From: an uncultured Lachnospiraceae bacterium
GTDB lineage: Bacteria; Bacillota; Clostridia; Lachnospirales; Lachnospiraceae
Direction of reading: 5' to 3'
Length of the DNA: 64,000 nucleotides
Assembly (NCBI GenBank): GCA_947570615.1
Contig: CANOVJ010000006.1
Location: 1 to 64,000 of the forward strand
A program made the position numbers and the translations under genes. The number at the start of each line of letters is the position of its first letter. Within the stretch, counting starts at the first letter, position 1. The notes under the pieces are model-generated. The model saw only the letters and a list, made by a program, of their open reading frames with translations. It had not been told where the DNA came from and searched no databases. Shown piece after piece: positions 41,888 to 50,303 of this stretch.

Positions 41888-43729
41888 ATGCCTGTTTTCT
41901 CAAAGATGCCTGCCGGTAAGCATATGAAGCAAAAGCCTGCTTACAGCCCAGGACAGAACATTGTATATATGGTATCGCTTGCATGGGAACAGCGCCGCAG
42001 TGTAATCTGGCTTGCTCTGACAATGGCGGTTGTAGCGATCCTGCTCAGTCTTACACAGCTTTTTGTTGTGCCGTCTGTACTCGGAGTTGTTGAAACTGAC
42101 GCTTCTGCTGCAGAACTTACTGCAATCATACTCTTATTTACAGGAGTATTAATATTGCTCAGCGCAGCCCGGTCGTACTTCGCATCATGCTCGCAGTTTG
42201 GACGTATTGAAGTTCGTCTCATCATCGGCTCTATGATCCAGAATAAGGCGCTGACCATGTCATATCCTGATACCCTGGATCAGAATGTCCGTAAGAAAAT
42301 GGATAAAGCTTCCATGCTTGTTACCAGCAACTCAGCGGCTACTGAGGCAATCTGGACAACATTGGTGAATCTGTTAAAAAACTTAGTTGCATTTATTGTC
42401 TTTCTCTCTTTGCTTGCTGCGCTTAACCCATTCATAATCATTGCCGTTCTGGTGACTGTCATTGTCAGTTTTTCGGTGAGCAATTATCTCAATGGCTGGG
42501 GATACCGGCACAGAGATGAAGAAGCGGAATATTCCCGCCGTATGAATTATCTCAGTGAAAGATCAGGGGATTATACATTGGCAAAGGATGTCCGTATTTT
42601 TGGAATGCAGGGTTGGATAGAAGATGTATACAACAGTATGCTGCGTCTGTATCGGAGCTTTGTTGCCCGCGGGGAACGTGTTTATGTTTGGGGTAATATT
42701 ATAGATGCAATACTTGCATTTATGAGAAATGGTATTGTCTGTCTTTTTCTAATCGGAAGTGTGCTTAAGGGTCAGATGTCTGCCGCACAGTTTGTATTGT
42801 ACTTTAATACAGTGAATCTGTTTACCAGTGGTATAAACGGGATTATGACAGACCTTGCAACCCTACGGAAACAAAGTCTTGATATCTGTACAGTTCGGGA
42901 ATTTCTTGATTATCCCGAAACATTTAAGATAGAACAGGGGATCCCCATAGCTCCGAACCTGAACATTCCTTATCAGATTGAGCTGCAGGATGTCTCCTTT
43001 CGTTATCCGGAGGCTGAGAAGAACACACTCTCCCATGTCAGTCTGACAATCAGACCAGGAGAAAAGTTAGCAATTGTTGGTCTTAACGGAGCCGGGAAAA
43101 CAACGCTCATTAAACTCATATGCGGCTTTTTGGATCCCACAGAAGGAAAAGTGCTGCTGAATAATATAGATATCAGAACGTATAACCGACGGGATTATTA
43201 TCAGCTTTTTTCCGCTGTATTCCAGGATTTTTCGGTTCCTGACGTGACGATTGCTGAAAACATCGCGCAGACAGATGAAAATATAAACAGGTCGTTGATG
43301 GAACGATGCATCAGTCAGGCAGGATTGACAGAGAAAATCAGGCAGCTGCCAGGCGGCGTAAAAACACATACAGGCAAGGTGTTTGAAGATGGTATTAATC
43401 TGTCAGGGGGAGAACTGCAGCGGTTGATGCTGGCTCGGGCTTTATATAAAAACGCTCCAATTATCGTTTTGGACGAACCCACATCTGCTCTCGATCCAAT
43501 TGCTGAGAGCGAAATATATAGCAAATACAGTGAACTTACGGATGGTCGAACGGCTGTTTATATTTCACATCGCCTTGCCTCCACCAGATTCTGCGACCGT
43601 ATTATATTGATCGCGGGAGGACGTATTGATGAAGAAGGGACACACGATGAACTGCTTGCTCATAAGGGGCATTATGCAGATCTCTTTAAAATTCAAAGCA
43701 GATATTACCGGGAAGGGGGAGCGCGGTGA
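41888..43729 (+). CDS. ABC exporter half-transporter, first subunit
   Basis: This 613-residue protein has six N-terminal membrane helices (about residues 35-320) fused to a C-terminal ATPase domain. Walker A is GLNGAGKTT, the signature is LSGGELQRL, and Walker B is IIVLDEPTSALD, followed by the H-loop in ISHRLAS. There is no C39 peptidase domain. It overlaps the next ABC gene by four bases (GTGA), and the two almost certainly form a heterodimer in the membrane. The substrate is unknown: no peptide precursor or modification gene is nearby. Its codons are noticeably AT-richer than those of the flanking uxa and folA genes. Confidence 0.9.
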   Translation: MPVFSKMPAGKHMKQKPAYSPGQNIVYMVSLAWEQRRSVIWLALTMAVVAILLSLTQLFVVPSVLGVVETDASAAELTAIILLFTGVLILLSAARSYFASCSQFGRIEVRLIIGSMIQNKALTMSYPDTLDQNVRKKMDKASMLVTSNSAATEAIWTTLVNLLKNLVAFIVFLSLLAALNPFIIIAVLVTVIVSFSVSNYLNGWGYRHRDEEAEYSRRMNYLSERSGDYTLAKDVRIFGMQGWIEDVYNSMLRLYRSFVARGERVYVWGNIIDAILAFMRNGIVCLFLIGSVLKGQMSAAQFVLYFNTVNLFTSGINGIMTDLATLRKQSLDICTVREFLDYPETFKIEQGIPIAPNLNIPYQIELQDVSFRYPEAEKNTLSHVSLTIRPGEKLAIVGLNGAGKTTLIKLICGFLDPTEGKVLLNNIDIRTYNRRDYYQLFSAVFQDFSVPDVTIAENIAQTDENINRSLMERCISQAGLTEKIRQLPGGVKTHTGKVFEDGINLSGGELQRLMLARALYKNAPIIVLDEPTSALDPIAESEIYSKYSELTDGRTAVYISHRLASTRFCDRIILIAGGRIDEEGTHDELLAHKGHYADLFKIQSRYYREGGAR

Positions 43730-45642
43730 AGTTTCGTATCAGAATGAGAGAATGGAAGAAGGGCATTCTCAATAAATCCCATGTTTCTTTCAGGGAAACA
43801 GTGCAGCTTTCTTTGCGCGGATTCAGAGTATGGTGGAGAGAGAATCCCAGGCTGTTGCTATCCGTACTGATATGCGGAGTTGTCTCTGCTCTGACACCGT
43901 ATGCAGACATTTGGTTATTGGCCCGTCTTATTGATGAGGTTGCGGTCGGACGTGATCCGCACACGCTCACAGTATATGTACTGGCATTGATGGGTACATC
44001 TGCGATTTTTTCACTGCTCTGTGCAGGACTGACAAGGTGGAAGAATGTTCAGCTATCCTGCCTCTGGCATACCCAGAATAAAGTTTTCCTTGAGAAACTG
44101 CTTTCCATGGAATTTGCGGATATAGATGACCGTCATGTACAGGAGCTTCGTTCCCGAATATGGCAGAATACGGACTCAGGGGGCTGGGGGTTATATAAGC
44201 TTATCTATAGCTTTGATGCAATCGTCAGGTCTGTTATGTCCATTATCAGTGCGAGCCTGTTAACTGCGTCATTGTTTATATTGCCGGTTGCAGCGGACAG
44301 AGGATGGTTAACGATATTGAATCACCCTGTCTTCATTTTGCTTATTATTGCGGTTATGTCTGGCGTTACGTTCGCCGCACCTCTGCTGTCTGTTAAGGCA
44401 AGTTCATACTGGGTAAAGTATGCAGATGAAAACCAGTTGGGGAACCGGCTTTTCGGGTTTTGGCTCGGAGATCTCGGAAATGACAGTTCGAAGGCACTGG
44501 ATGTACGTATCTATCGACAGGACATCCTCAGCAGAAATAACCTGAAAAAATATAATCCCTTTACTCCCGCCTCAAAGCTGGCCAGAGCATCAAGAGGGGC
44601 TATGGGAGGATACCAGGCCCTGTCTGGAGCTGTGTCACAGATATTTGCAGGAGTTGCATATATCTTTGTATGCCTGAAAGCGTTGGGAGGCGCCTTTGGT
44701 TTGGGTTCCATTGTGCAGTATGTGAGTGCCGTTCTCGCATTATCCGACGGTTTGTCCAGGCTGATTGAGGCATTCGGTGATTTAAGGAATAACACATCTT
44801 TTTTGCGTACAGTATTTGAATTTTTAGATATGCCGGACAAAATGGGGCAGGGGGATATGGCAGTCGGTCAATACAGCGGCAAGGGATATGAGATTGAATT
44901 TCGTAATGTTTCTTTTAAGTACCCCGGTCAGGAGAATTATGCGCTGCGTAATGTATCTGTGATATTCCATGCAGAGCAAAGAATGGCCGTAGTGGGTATG
45001 AACGGAAGTGGGAAGACCACTTTTATCAAGCTGCTATGCCGGCTGTATGATCCCACCGAGGGCCAGATACTGCTGAATGGGATTGATATACGAAACTACA
45101 ATTATTACGAGTATATGCAGTTGTTTTCTGTTGTGTTCCAGGATTTTAAGCTGCTCTCTTTTGGGCTGGGACAAAATGTTGCCTGCAGCATGAACGTAGA
45201 CTCAGATAAAGCAGATCAGTGCCTTCGTGCTGCAGGCTTCGTAATACGTCCTGACAGGCTGCCACATGGACTTTCGACGCCATTATATAAAAATTTTGAT
45301 GAAAAGGGTATTGATATTTCAGGAGGAGAAGCGCAGAAGATTGCGTTGGCAAGAGCTTTATATAAAGATGCGCCGTTCATTATACTTGACGAGCCTACGG
45401 CAGCGCTTGATCCGGTTGCGGAGTTTGAGGTATATGATAAAATGAATGATATGACTGGCAGGAAAACTGCTGTGTTCATTTCACACAGATTGTCTTCCTG
45501 CCGATTTTGTCAGGATATTGTCGTATTCCACGAGGGCAGACTGATTCAGCGCGGCAGTCATGATGCGCTGGTAAGCGACAGGCCCGGGATGTATTACAGG
45601 CTGTGGAGCGCTCAGGCACAATACTATGAAGCAAAAAGTTAA
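43726..45642 (+). CDS. ABC exporter half-transporter, second subunit
   Basis: This 638-residue partner begins at a GTG overlapping the previous stop. It has six membrane helices and an ATPase domain with Walker A GMNGSGKTT, signature ISGGEAQKI and Walker B FIILDEPTAALD. Both ATP sites of the predicted heterodimer keep canonical catalytic residues, unlike many heterodimeric exporters with one degenerate site. The insertion VAADRGWLTILNHPVF in the membrane domain is shared by transporters of this subgroup that I associate with peptide or lipid-linked export. It ends 36 bases before the convergent uxaB gene. Low GC suggests it entered together with its partner and regulator. Confidence 0.9.
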   Translation: MKFRIRMREWKKGILNKSHVSFRETVQLSLRGFRVWWRENPRLLLSVLICGVVSALTPYADIWLLARLIDEVAVGRDPHTLTVYVLALMGTSAIFSLLCAGLTRWKNVQLSCLWHTQNKVFLEKLLSMEFADIDDRHVQELRSRIWQNTDSGGWGLYKLIYSFDAIVRSVMSIISASLLTASLFILPVAADRGWLTILNHPVFILLIIAVMSGVTFAAPLLSVKASSYWVKYADENQLGNRLFGFWLGDLGNDSSKALDVRIYRQDILSRNNLKKYNPFTPASKLARASRGAMGGYQALSGAVSQIFAGVAYIFVCLKALGGAFGLGSIVQYVSAVLALSDGLSRLIEAFGDLRNNTSFLRTVFEFLDMPDKMGQGDMAVGQYSGKGYEIEFRNVSFKYPGQENYALRNVSVIFHAEQRMAVVGMNGSGKTTFIKLLCRLYDPTEGQILLNGIDIRNYNYYEYMQLFSVVFQDFKLLSFGLGQNVACSMNVDSDKADQCLRAAGFVIRPDRLPHGLSTPLYKNFDEKGIDISGGEAQKIALARALYKDAPFIILDEPTAALDPVAEFEVYDKMNDMTGRKTAVFISHRLSSCRFCQDIVVFHEGRLIQRGSHDALVSDRPGMYYRLWSAQAQYYEAKS

Positions 45643-45678
45643 TCACCGCGATGGCAAAACATTGTGTTTATAGTGATT

Positions 45679-47172
45679 TCAGGTATTGCACCGTCTCATC
45701 AGTCCATAAGCCCCCTCCCTATCAATCCTCTCCAGATCCCCGGCCACCCTGTCGCAAAGCCCCCGATACCCTGTCAGATCCTCCCCCCAGAAGTTCCTGT
45801 TGGAGAGAACCGCCCTGGCCAGCGCCTCCGGGGAGTCCTCCCTGTGCTCACAGAAAAATTTCAGAACACTGCGCTCGTCCCGGATCAGATATTCCTCCCT
45901 TCCCCGCAGTCCCACGAGGCCTTCGTCTTCCAGGCGCGCCCCTCTGTAAAAGGCGATGAAAAAAGCCAGGGAGGCGGTCAGGCACACGGGGAGCCGGTCA
46001 AACCTCCCGATATAGCCCTTAAGGGAGGGGAGGACTCTTGTCCGCCACTTGGAGGCGGAGTTTAAGGCGATGGACAAAAGGGCGTGGTCGATAAAGGGAT
46101 TGTCGAAGCGGTCTGTGACAGCCCCTGCAAAGTCCATAAGCTCCTGTTCGGGCAGAGAGAGGGTGGGGATAATTTCCTCATGGACGGCCCGATTCATAAA
46201 GCCGCGGATCACCTCATCCTGCATGCACTCCCGCACGATATTCCGCCCCGCCAGATAAGCGCCCAGGACCATGGCGGTGTGGGCTCCGTTCAGGATGCGG
46301 ATCTTGCGCTCCCGGTAGGGCCCGAGATCGTCTGTGATCCGCATCGGCAGGCCAGCCTGTGCAAAGGGGAGCTCCTTTGCAAGGCCGGGAGGCCCTTCGA
46401 TCACCCAGGAGGCGAATGTTTCTGCGGCGACCATGGCCTCGTCCTCATAGCCCTGTTGCCTGCAAAGGCCAGCGGCCTCCTTTTCGGGATAGCCGGTGAC
46501 GATCCGGTCTACCAGGGTGGAGCAGAAGATGTTCTCCTCCCGCAGCCATTTCTGAAAATCTTCTCCCAGACGCCACTGCCTGGCATACGCCGTCACGCAT
46601 TTTTCCAGCGATTTCCCGTTATCCGGGATGAGCTCGCAGGGAAGGAGGATAAAGCCCTTTCCCTTTTCCTTCCCAAAGACCTGGAATCTCCGGTAGAGAA
46701 GCTGGGTGAGCTTGCCCGGAAAGCTCTGCGCAGGCCGATCCTCAAAACGACAGGCGGGATCGTACACGATACCGGCCTCGGTGGTGTTGGAGATCAGGAA
46801 GCGCAGCCGGGGATTTTCGGCGCAGGCGAGAAATGCGTCGTACTCACTGTAAGGATTCAGACAGCGGCTGACGCAGGAGATGATCCGCTTTTCACTTTTT
46901 TCCCGGCCATTTTCCTTTCCCCGAAGGAGCAGGGTATAAAGCCCCTCCTGTCCGGAGAGGGCAGCTTTCGTTTTCTGTCCGCCGCCCCTTGGCTGAACCA
47001 GTACCACTTTGGAGGCAAAGCCCGCCCGCTGGTTCATCCGGTCGATGAAATCCTCCGCGAAGGCCCGCAGGAAGTTTCCCTCCCCGAACTGGAGCACCCG
47101 CTCCGGAGCTGCTCTGAGCAGATAGCCGTCATAGTTCAATTCGTCCAGTGTTTTATAACTCAATTTTTTCAA
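45679..47172 (-). CDS. uxaB: Tagaturonate reductase (altronate oxidoreductase)
   Basis: This polyol-dehydrogenase-family enzyme reduces tagaturonate to altronate in galacturonate breakdown. It has the family start VLQFGEGNFLRAFAEDFIDR, then VVLVQPRGGG and RFLISNTTEAGI, and a helical C-terminal domain (RILNGAHTAMVLGAYLAG). I place the start at the TTG at 47172 (protein begins KKLSYKTLDEL), because a GGCAGGA site lies seven bases upstream and homologues begin near here. An in-frame ATG at 47217 would add 15 residues but has a weaker site. A perfect hairpin covers the binding site. It follows uxaA in the same operon. Confidence 0.9.
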   Translation of the reverse strand: MKKLSYKTLDELNYDGYLLRAAPERVLQFGEGNFLRAFAEDFIDRMNQRAGFASKVVLVQPRGGGQKTKAALSGQEGLYTLLLRGKENGREKSEKRIISCVSRCLNPYSEYDAFLACAENPRLRFLISNTTEAGIVYDPACRFEDRPAQSFPGKLTQLLYRRFQVFGKEKGKGFILLPCELIPDNGKSLEKCVTAYARQWRLGEDFQKWLREENIFCSTLVDRIVTGYPEKEAAGLCRQQGYEDEAMVAAETFASWVIEGPPGLAKELPFAQAGLPMRITDDLGPYRERKIRILNGAHTAMVLGAYLAGRNIVRECMQDEVIRGFMNRAVHEEIIPTLSLPEQELMDFAGAVTDRFDNPFIDHALLSIALNSASKWRTRVLPSLKGYIGRFDRLPVCLTASLAFFIAFYRGARLEDEGLVGLRGREEYLIRDERSVLKFFCEHREDSPEALARAVLSNRNFWGEDLTGYRGLCDRVAGDLERIDREGAYGLMRRCNT

Positions 47173-47176
47173 AATG

Positions 47177-47203
47177 AAATCCTGCCTTTCCGGGGCAGGA
47201 TTT
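47177..47203 (-). promoter_or_regulatory. Hairpin covering the uxaB ribosome binding site
   Basis: AAATCCTGCC (47177-47186) is the exact reverse complement of GGCAGGATTT (47194-47203), with a seven-base loop. In the minus-strand mRNA the 3' arm is GGCAGGATTT, which holds the uxaB ribosome binding site. The TTG start is four bases further on. It lies between uxaA and uxaB. Confidence 0.55.
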
Positions 47204-47254
47204 TTGCCCTGTCCCATTCGCTTACCTGCCGCCGCAGACCTCCGGCGCGGGATG

Positions 47255-48739
47255 CTACAGCGTCACCCCCTGCCGGAAGATCGCCATATCGTGAAAGCCT
47301 GCCTCCTCCGCCTTAACCCTCTGACCGGAGGCGATGGCCAGCACGTACTCAAAAAGCGCCTCCCCCAGCTCCCGGGGAGGCTTTCCGGATACCAGGACGC
47401 CGCAGTCAAAGTCGATCCAGTTTTTCTTGTGCTCAAAAAGAGGGGTATTGCTGGAGAGCTTTACGGTGGGAACCGGGCAGGAAAAGGGGGTTCCCCTGCC
47501 GGTGGTAAACAGCACCAGGTGGGCTCCTGCGGCGGCAAGGGCCGTGGAGGCCACCAGATCGTTTCCCGGGGCGCTTAAAAGATTTAACCCCTTTATCCTT
47601 ACCCTGTCCCCGTAGGAGAGCACATCCCTGACGGAGGCGGAGCCGGATTTCTGGGTACAGCCCAGGGATTTGTCCTCCAGCGTAGAGATGCCGCCCGCTT
47701 TGTTTCCGGGGGAAGGATTCTCGTAGACCGGCTGTCCGTGGCTGGTAAAATAGCGTTTAAAGTCGTTGATCAGGGATACGGTTTTGTCAAAGAGCGCCTG
47801 GTTTTCACAGCGGTTCATGAGGAGGGTTTCCGCGCCGAACATTTCCGGCACCTCCGTGAGGACAGAACTCCCGCCCTGTGCGATCAGCAGATCGGAAAAG
47901 GCTCCCACGGCGGGATTGGCGGTGATGCCGGAGAGGCCGTCGGAGCCGCCGCACTTGAGGCCGACGATCAGCTCGCTGCATGGAATCGGCTCTCTTTTGA
48001 ACTGTGCCGCATGACTGGCGAGCTCTTTTACAAGGGCCAGGCCGTCGCGGATTTCGTCCTCAGACTCCTGACTTACCAGGAATTTCACCCGGCATGGGTC
48101 ATAATCGCCGATATATTCCTTCAGAATATCAATATTGCTGTTCTCGCACCCAAGGCCCAGCACCAATACGCCCCCGGCGTTGGGATGGCGGATCAGGTCC
48201 GCCAGGATCCTGCGGGTGTTCTCCTGATCCTCCCCCGTCTGGGAACAGCCGTAGGGGTGAGGAAAGGCTGCGATGGCGTCGATGGATCCTGCGATCAGGC
48301 TCTGCGCTCTTTTTTCCACAGCGCCGGCCACACTGTTCACACAGCCCACGGTGGGAATGATCCAGATTTCGTTGCGGATTCCCACCTTCCCGTCTTTTCG
48401 GCGAAAGCCCTGAAAAAAGCGCGTCTCCTGCGCCCGCAGCCTGGGCGGGGAAACGGGCTCCCAGGTGTAGGAGAGAAGATCGCCCAGTCCGGTCTTCATG
48501 TTGTGGGTATGAACCAGACTTCCTCCGGGGATGGGGGCCGTGGCGACGCCGATGGGAGCGCCGTATTTGATGACCCTTTCACCTTCCTTCAGAGAACGGA
48601 GGGCAAATTTATGTCCTCTGGGGATGTCCTTGGCGAGGGTGACGGAGCTGCCGTCCTGCAAATGGACGCTTCCGGCGGGAAGATCCTTAAGGGCCACCGC
48701 GACATTGTCTTCCGGATGAATTCTGATAAAAGCCTGCAT
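47255..48739 (-). CDS. uxaA: Altronate dehydratase
   Basis: This 494-residue Fe-dependent dehydratase converts D-altronate to 2-keto-3-deoxygluconate. The start at 48739 is nine bases after AGGAGG; the frame continues upstream without a start signal. The N-terminal SAF-like domain (HPEDNVAVALKDLPAG) is followed by the conserved core: GFRRKDGKVGIRNE, IPTVGCVN, HPYGCSQTGED, LGLGCEN, LKCGGSDGLSGITANPA and TGRGTPFSCPVPT. Length and domain order are complete. With uxaB it forms a galacturonate operon. Together with uxuAB at 13-16 kb, both hexuronate branches feed KDG. Confidence 0.95.
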   Translation of the reverse strand: MQAFIRIHPEDNVAVALKDLPAGSVHLQDGSSVTLAKDIPRGHKFALRSLKEGERVIKYGAPIGVATAPIPGGSLVHTHNMKTGLGDLLSYTWEPVSPPRLRAQETRFFQGFRRKDGKVGIRNEIWIIPTVGCVNSVAGAVEKRAQSLIAGSIDAIAAFPHPYGCSQTGEDQENTRRILADLIRHPNAGGVLVLGLGCENSNIDILKEYIGDYDPCRVKFLVSQESEDEIRDGLALVKELASHAAQFKREPIPCSELIVGLKCGGSDGLSGITANPAVGAFSDLLIAQGGSSVLTEVPEMFGAETLLMNRCENQALFDKTVSLINDFKRYFTSHGQPVYENPSPGNKAGGISTLEDKSLGCTQKSGSASVRDVLSYGDRVRIKGLNLLSAPGNDLVASTALAAAGAHLVLFTTGRGTPFSCPVPTVKLSSNTPLFEHKKNWIDFDCGVLVSGKPPRELGEALFEYVLAIASGQRVKAEEAGFHDMAIFRQGVTL

Positions 48740-48756
48740 GGAACAGCCTCCTTTTC

Positions 48757-48800
48757 TGGCATAAGGACAGTTTGCAGGGCGCAGCGATGCGCCCGATTCC
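48757..48800 (+). repeat. Degenerate family B palindrome
   Basis: GCATAAGGACAGTTTGC, then a GC-rich arm, resemble the head of family B and occupy the same position, 18 bases upstream of a minus-strand gene start. The tail is not conserved, so the match is weak. Confidence 0.3.
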
Positions 48801-48851
48801 ATCATATCATATTTTTCAGCGTTGTACAGCCGTAACGCGCGAAAGAGCCTA

Positions 48852-48880
48852 TTGACTTTTGCGAAAAAAGGGATAATAAT
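48852..48880 (+). promoter_or_regulatory. Promoter of ilvE
   Basis: TTGACT (48852-48857) is followed after 16-17 bases by an AT-rich -10 region TAATAAT (48874-48880). It lies about 70 bases upstream of the ilvE start. Confidence 0.55.
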
Positions 48881-48949
48881 GGATAGAAAAACAGCGGACG
48901 TCGCGCTTTGTGGGACATCCCGATGCTGAGCTAAGAGGAGGGCGATATT

Positions 48950-49972
48950 GTGGAAAAGAAAAACATTGACTGGGCCAATCTCGGATTTGGCTATATCCAC
49001 ACAGATTACAGATTCGTGTCGAATTATAAAAACGGCGCCTGGGACGAGGGCGTTCTGACAGAGGATGCCAGCGTGGTCATTAACGAGTGCGCGGGGGTTT
49101 TGCAGTATGCGCAGACGATCTTCGAGGGAATGAAAGCGTACACCACCTCCGACGGACGTATCGTGACCTTCCGCCCTGACTTAAACGGCGAGAGGATGGA
49201 GCAGAGCGCACAGCGTCTGGAGATGCCCGTTTTTCCGAAGGATAAATTCGTAGAAGCAGTGCTTAAGACGGTGAAAGCCAACGAGGCGTATGTGCCTCCC
49301 TATGGCAGCGGCGCGACCCTTTATGTGCGGCCTTATATGTTTGGAAGCAGCTCCGTCATCGGGGTAAAGCCCGCGGAGGAATATCAGTTCAGGGTGTTTA
49401 CCACGCCGGTGGGCCCTTACTTTAAGGGAGGCATTAAGCCCCTCACCATCCGCGTCAGCGATTTTGACCGGGCGGCCCCCAACGGAACGGGACACATTAA
49501 GGCAGGGCTTAACTATGCCATGAGTCTCCACGCCATTGTGGACGCCCATAACCAGGGATTTGATGAGAATATGTATCTGGACGCCGCCACCAGAACGAAG
49601 GTGGAGGAGACCGGCGGCGCGAATTTCCTGTTCGTGACCAGGGACGGCAAGGTGGTAACGCCCAAATCCTCCAGTATTTTACCTTCCATTACAAGGCGTT
49701 CTCTGATGCAGGTAGCCAGGGAATACCTGGGGCTGGAAACCCAGGAGAGAGACGTTTATCTGGAGGAGCTTGACAGCTTTGCAGAGTGCGGCCTGTGCGG
49801 CACGGCGGCGGTAATCTCCCCGGTGGGCAGGGTGGTTGACCACGGCAGGGAAATCTGCTTCGACAGCGGCATGACGGAAATGGGGCCCGTGACGAAGAAG
49901 CTCTACGAGACCCTCACCGGGATCCAGATGGGAACCATCAAAGCGCCCGATGGTTGGGTTGTGGAGGTTTGA
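48950..49972 (+). CDS. ilvE: Branched-chain amino acid aminotransferase
   Basis: This 340-residue fold-IV PLP enzyme transfers the amino group between branched-chain amino acids and 2-oxoglutarate. Motifs include QTIFEGMKAY, the PLP-binding lysine in GHIKAGLNYAMSL, EETGGANFLFV and GTAAVISPVG. The start is a GTG nine bases after GGAGG. Length and sequence match the long BCAT type (about 340 residues) common in Firmicutes. It stands alone behind its own promoter. No leucine or isoleucine leader peptide or T-box is apparent. Confidence 0.94.
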   Translation: MEKKNIDWANLGFGYIHTDYRFVSNYKNGAWDEGVLTEDASVVINECAGVLQYAQTIFEGMKAYTTSDGRIVTFRPDLNGERMEQSAQRLEMPVFPKDKFVEAVLKTVKANEAYVPPYGSGATLYVRPYMFGSSSVIGVKPAEEYQFRVFTTPVGPYFKGGIKPLTIRVSDFDRAAPNGTGHIKAGLNYAMSLHAIVDAHNQGFDENMYLDAATRTKVEETGGANFLFVTRDGKVVTPKSSSILPSITRRSLMQVAREYLGLETQERDVYLEELDSFAECGLCGTAAVISPVGRVVDHGREICFDSGMTEMGPVTKKLYETLTGIQMGTIKAPDGWVVEV

Positions 49973-50028
49973 TATAAGAGCTTACAATACCGGCAGATGC
50001 AGAGAGAGTTCTCCGCATCTGCTTTTCT

Positions 50029-50125
50029 ATGCGCAGGGGTCGCACAGAAGAATTTGTTGCTCACGCAACGTGCGCCCCGCGCGCGGGCAGGGGAGAAAGA
50101 CGTCCCCTGCCCGATTGATCGCAGA
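50029..50125. repeat. GC-rich intergenic repeat, family C copy 3
   Basis: TATGCGCAGGGG, an inner TTGTTGC-tcac-GCAACG hairpin, GCGCGCGGGC, and a terminal hairpin GGGCAGGGG ... CCCCTGCCC followed by GATTGA. Block order matches 8541-8690 and 40990-41092. It fills the gap between ilvE and the ABC leader. Confidence 0.6.
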
Positions 50126-50146
50126 GAATCCGGGAAAAGGCCGCTC

Positions 50147-50175
50147 TTGAGTTTGCCCCGGGAAAATGGTATGAT
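50147..50175 (+). promoter_or_regulatory. Promoter with extended -10 for the leader-peptide/ABC unit
   Basis: TTGAGT (50147-50152), 17 bases, then TATGAT (50170-50175) preceded by TGG. Transcription would start about 40 bases before the 18-codon leader ORF. Confidence 0.6.
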
Positions 50176-50221
50176 AGAAACCGCAGAACAGGCAAATATT
50201 GCAGTGCAGGAGGTAACGAAC

Positions 50222-50278
50222 ATGAGAAAAACAGAAAATATCAGAGCAACCATTGGCGGGAGGGTGATCAGAAAATAG
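50222..50278 (+). CDS. 18-residue leader peptide of the ABC exporter
   Basis: A perfect AGGAGGT (50208-50214) lies seven bases before the ATG. The product reads MRKTENIRATIGGRVIRK, is basic, and ends 25 bases before the ABC gene. Its last codons overlap a GGGAGGG that can pair with CCCTCCC downstream. This is the arrangement expected of a regulatory leader peptide such as those controlling inducible resistance genes, although no known family member is recognised. Its very strong binding site makes translation likely. Confidence 0.6.
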   Translation: MRKTENIRATIGGRVIRK

Positions 50279-50299
50279 CCCTCCCTGAAAAGTTGGAGG
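50258..50299 (+). promoter_or_regulatory. Competing hairpins between leader ORF and ABC gene
   Basis: GGGAGGG (50258-50264, inside the leader ORF) can pair with CCCTCCC (50279-50285). The same CCTCC (50280-50284) can instead pair with GGAGG (50295-50299), the ABC gene's ribosome binding site. The two structures exclude each other, so ribosome position on the leader ORF would decide access to the ABC start. Confidence 0.5.
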
Positions 50300-50303
50300 A
50301 TCT

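Noticed and set aside
41888-45642. Lantibiotic or sactipeptide export locus
   Set aside because: No precursor peptide, radical SAM or lanthionine enzyme is present, and neither exporter has a C39 peptidase domain.
47738-48835. Plus-strand frame opposite uxaA
   Set aside because: UxaA motifs are complete on the minus strand; this is a shadow frame.
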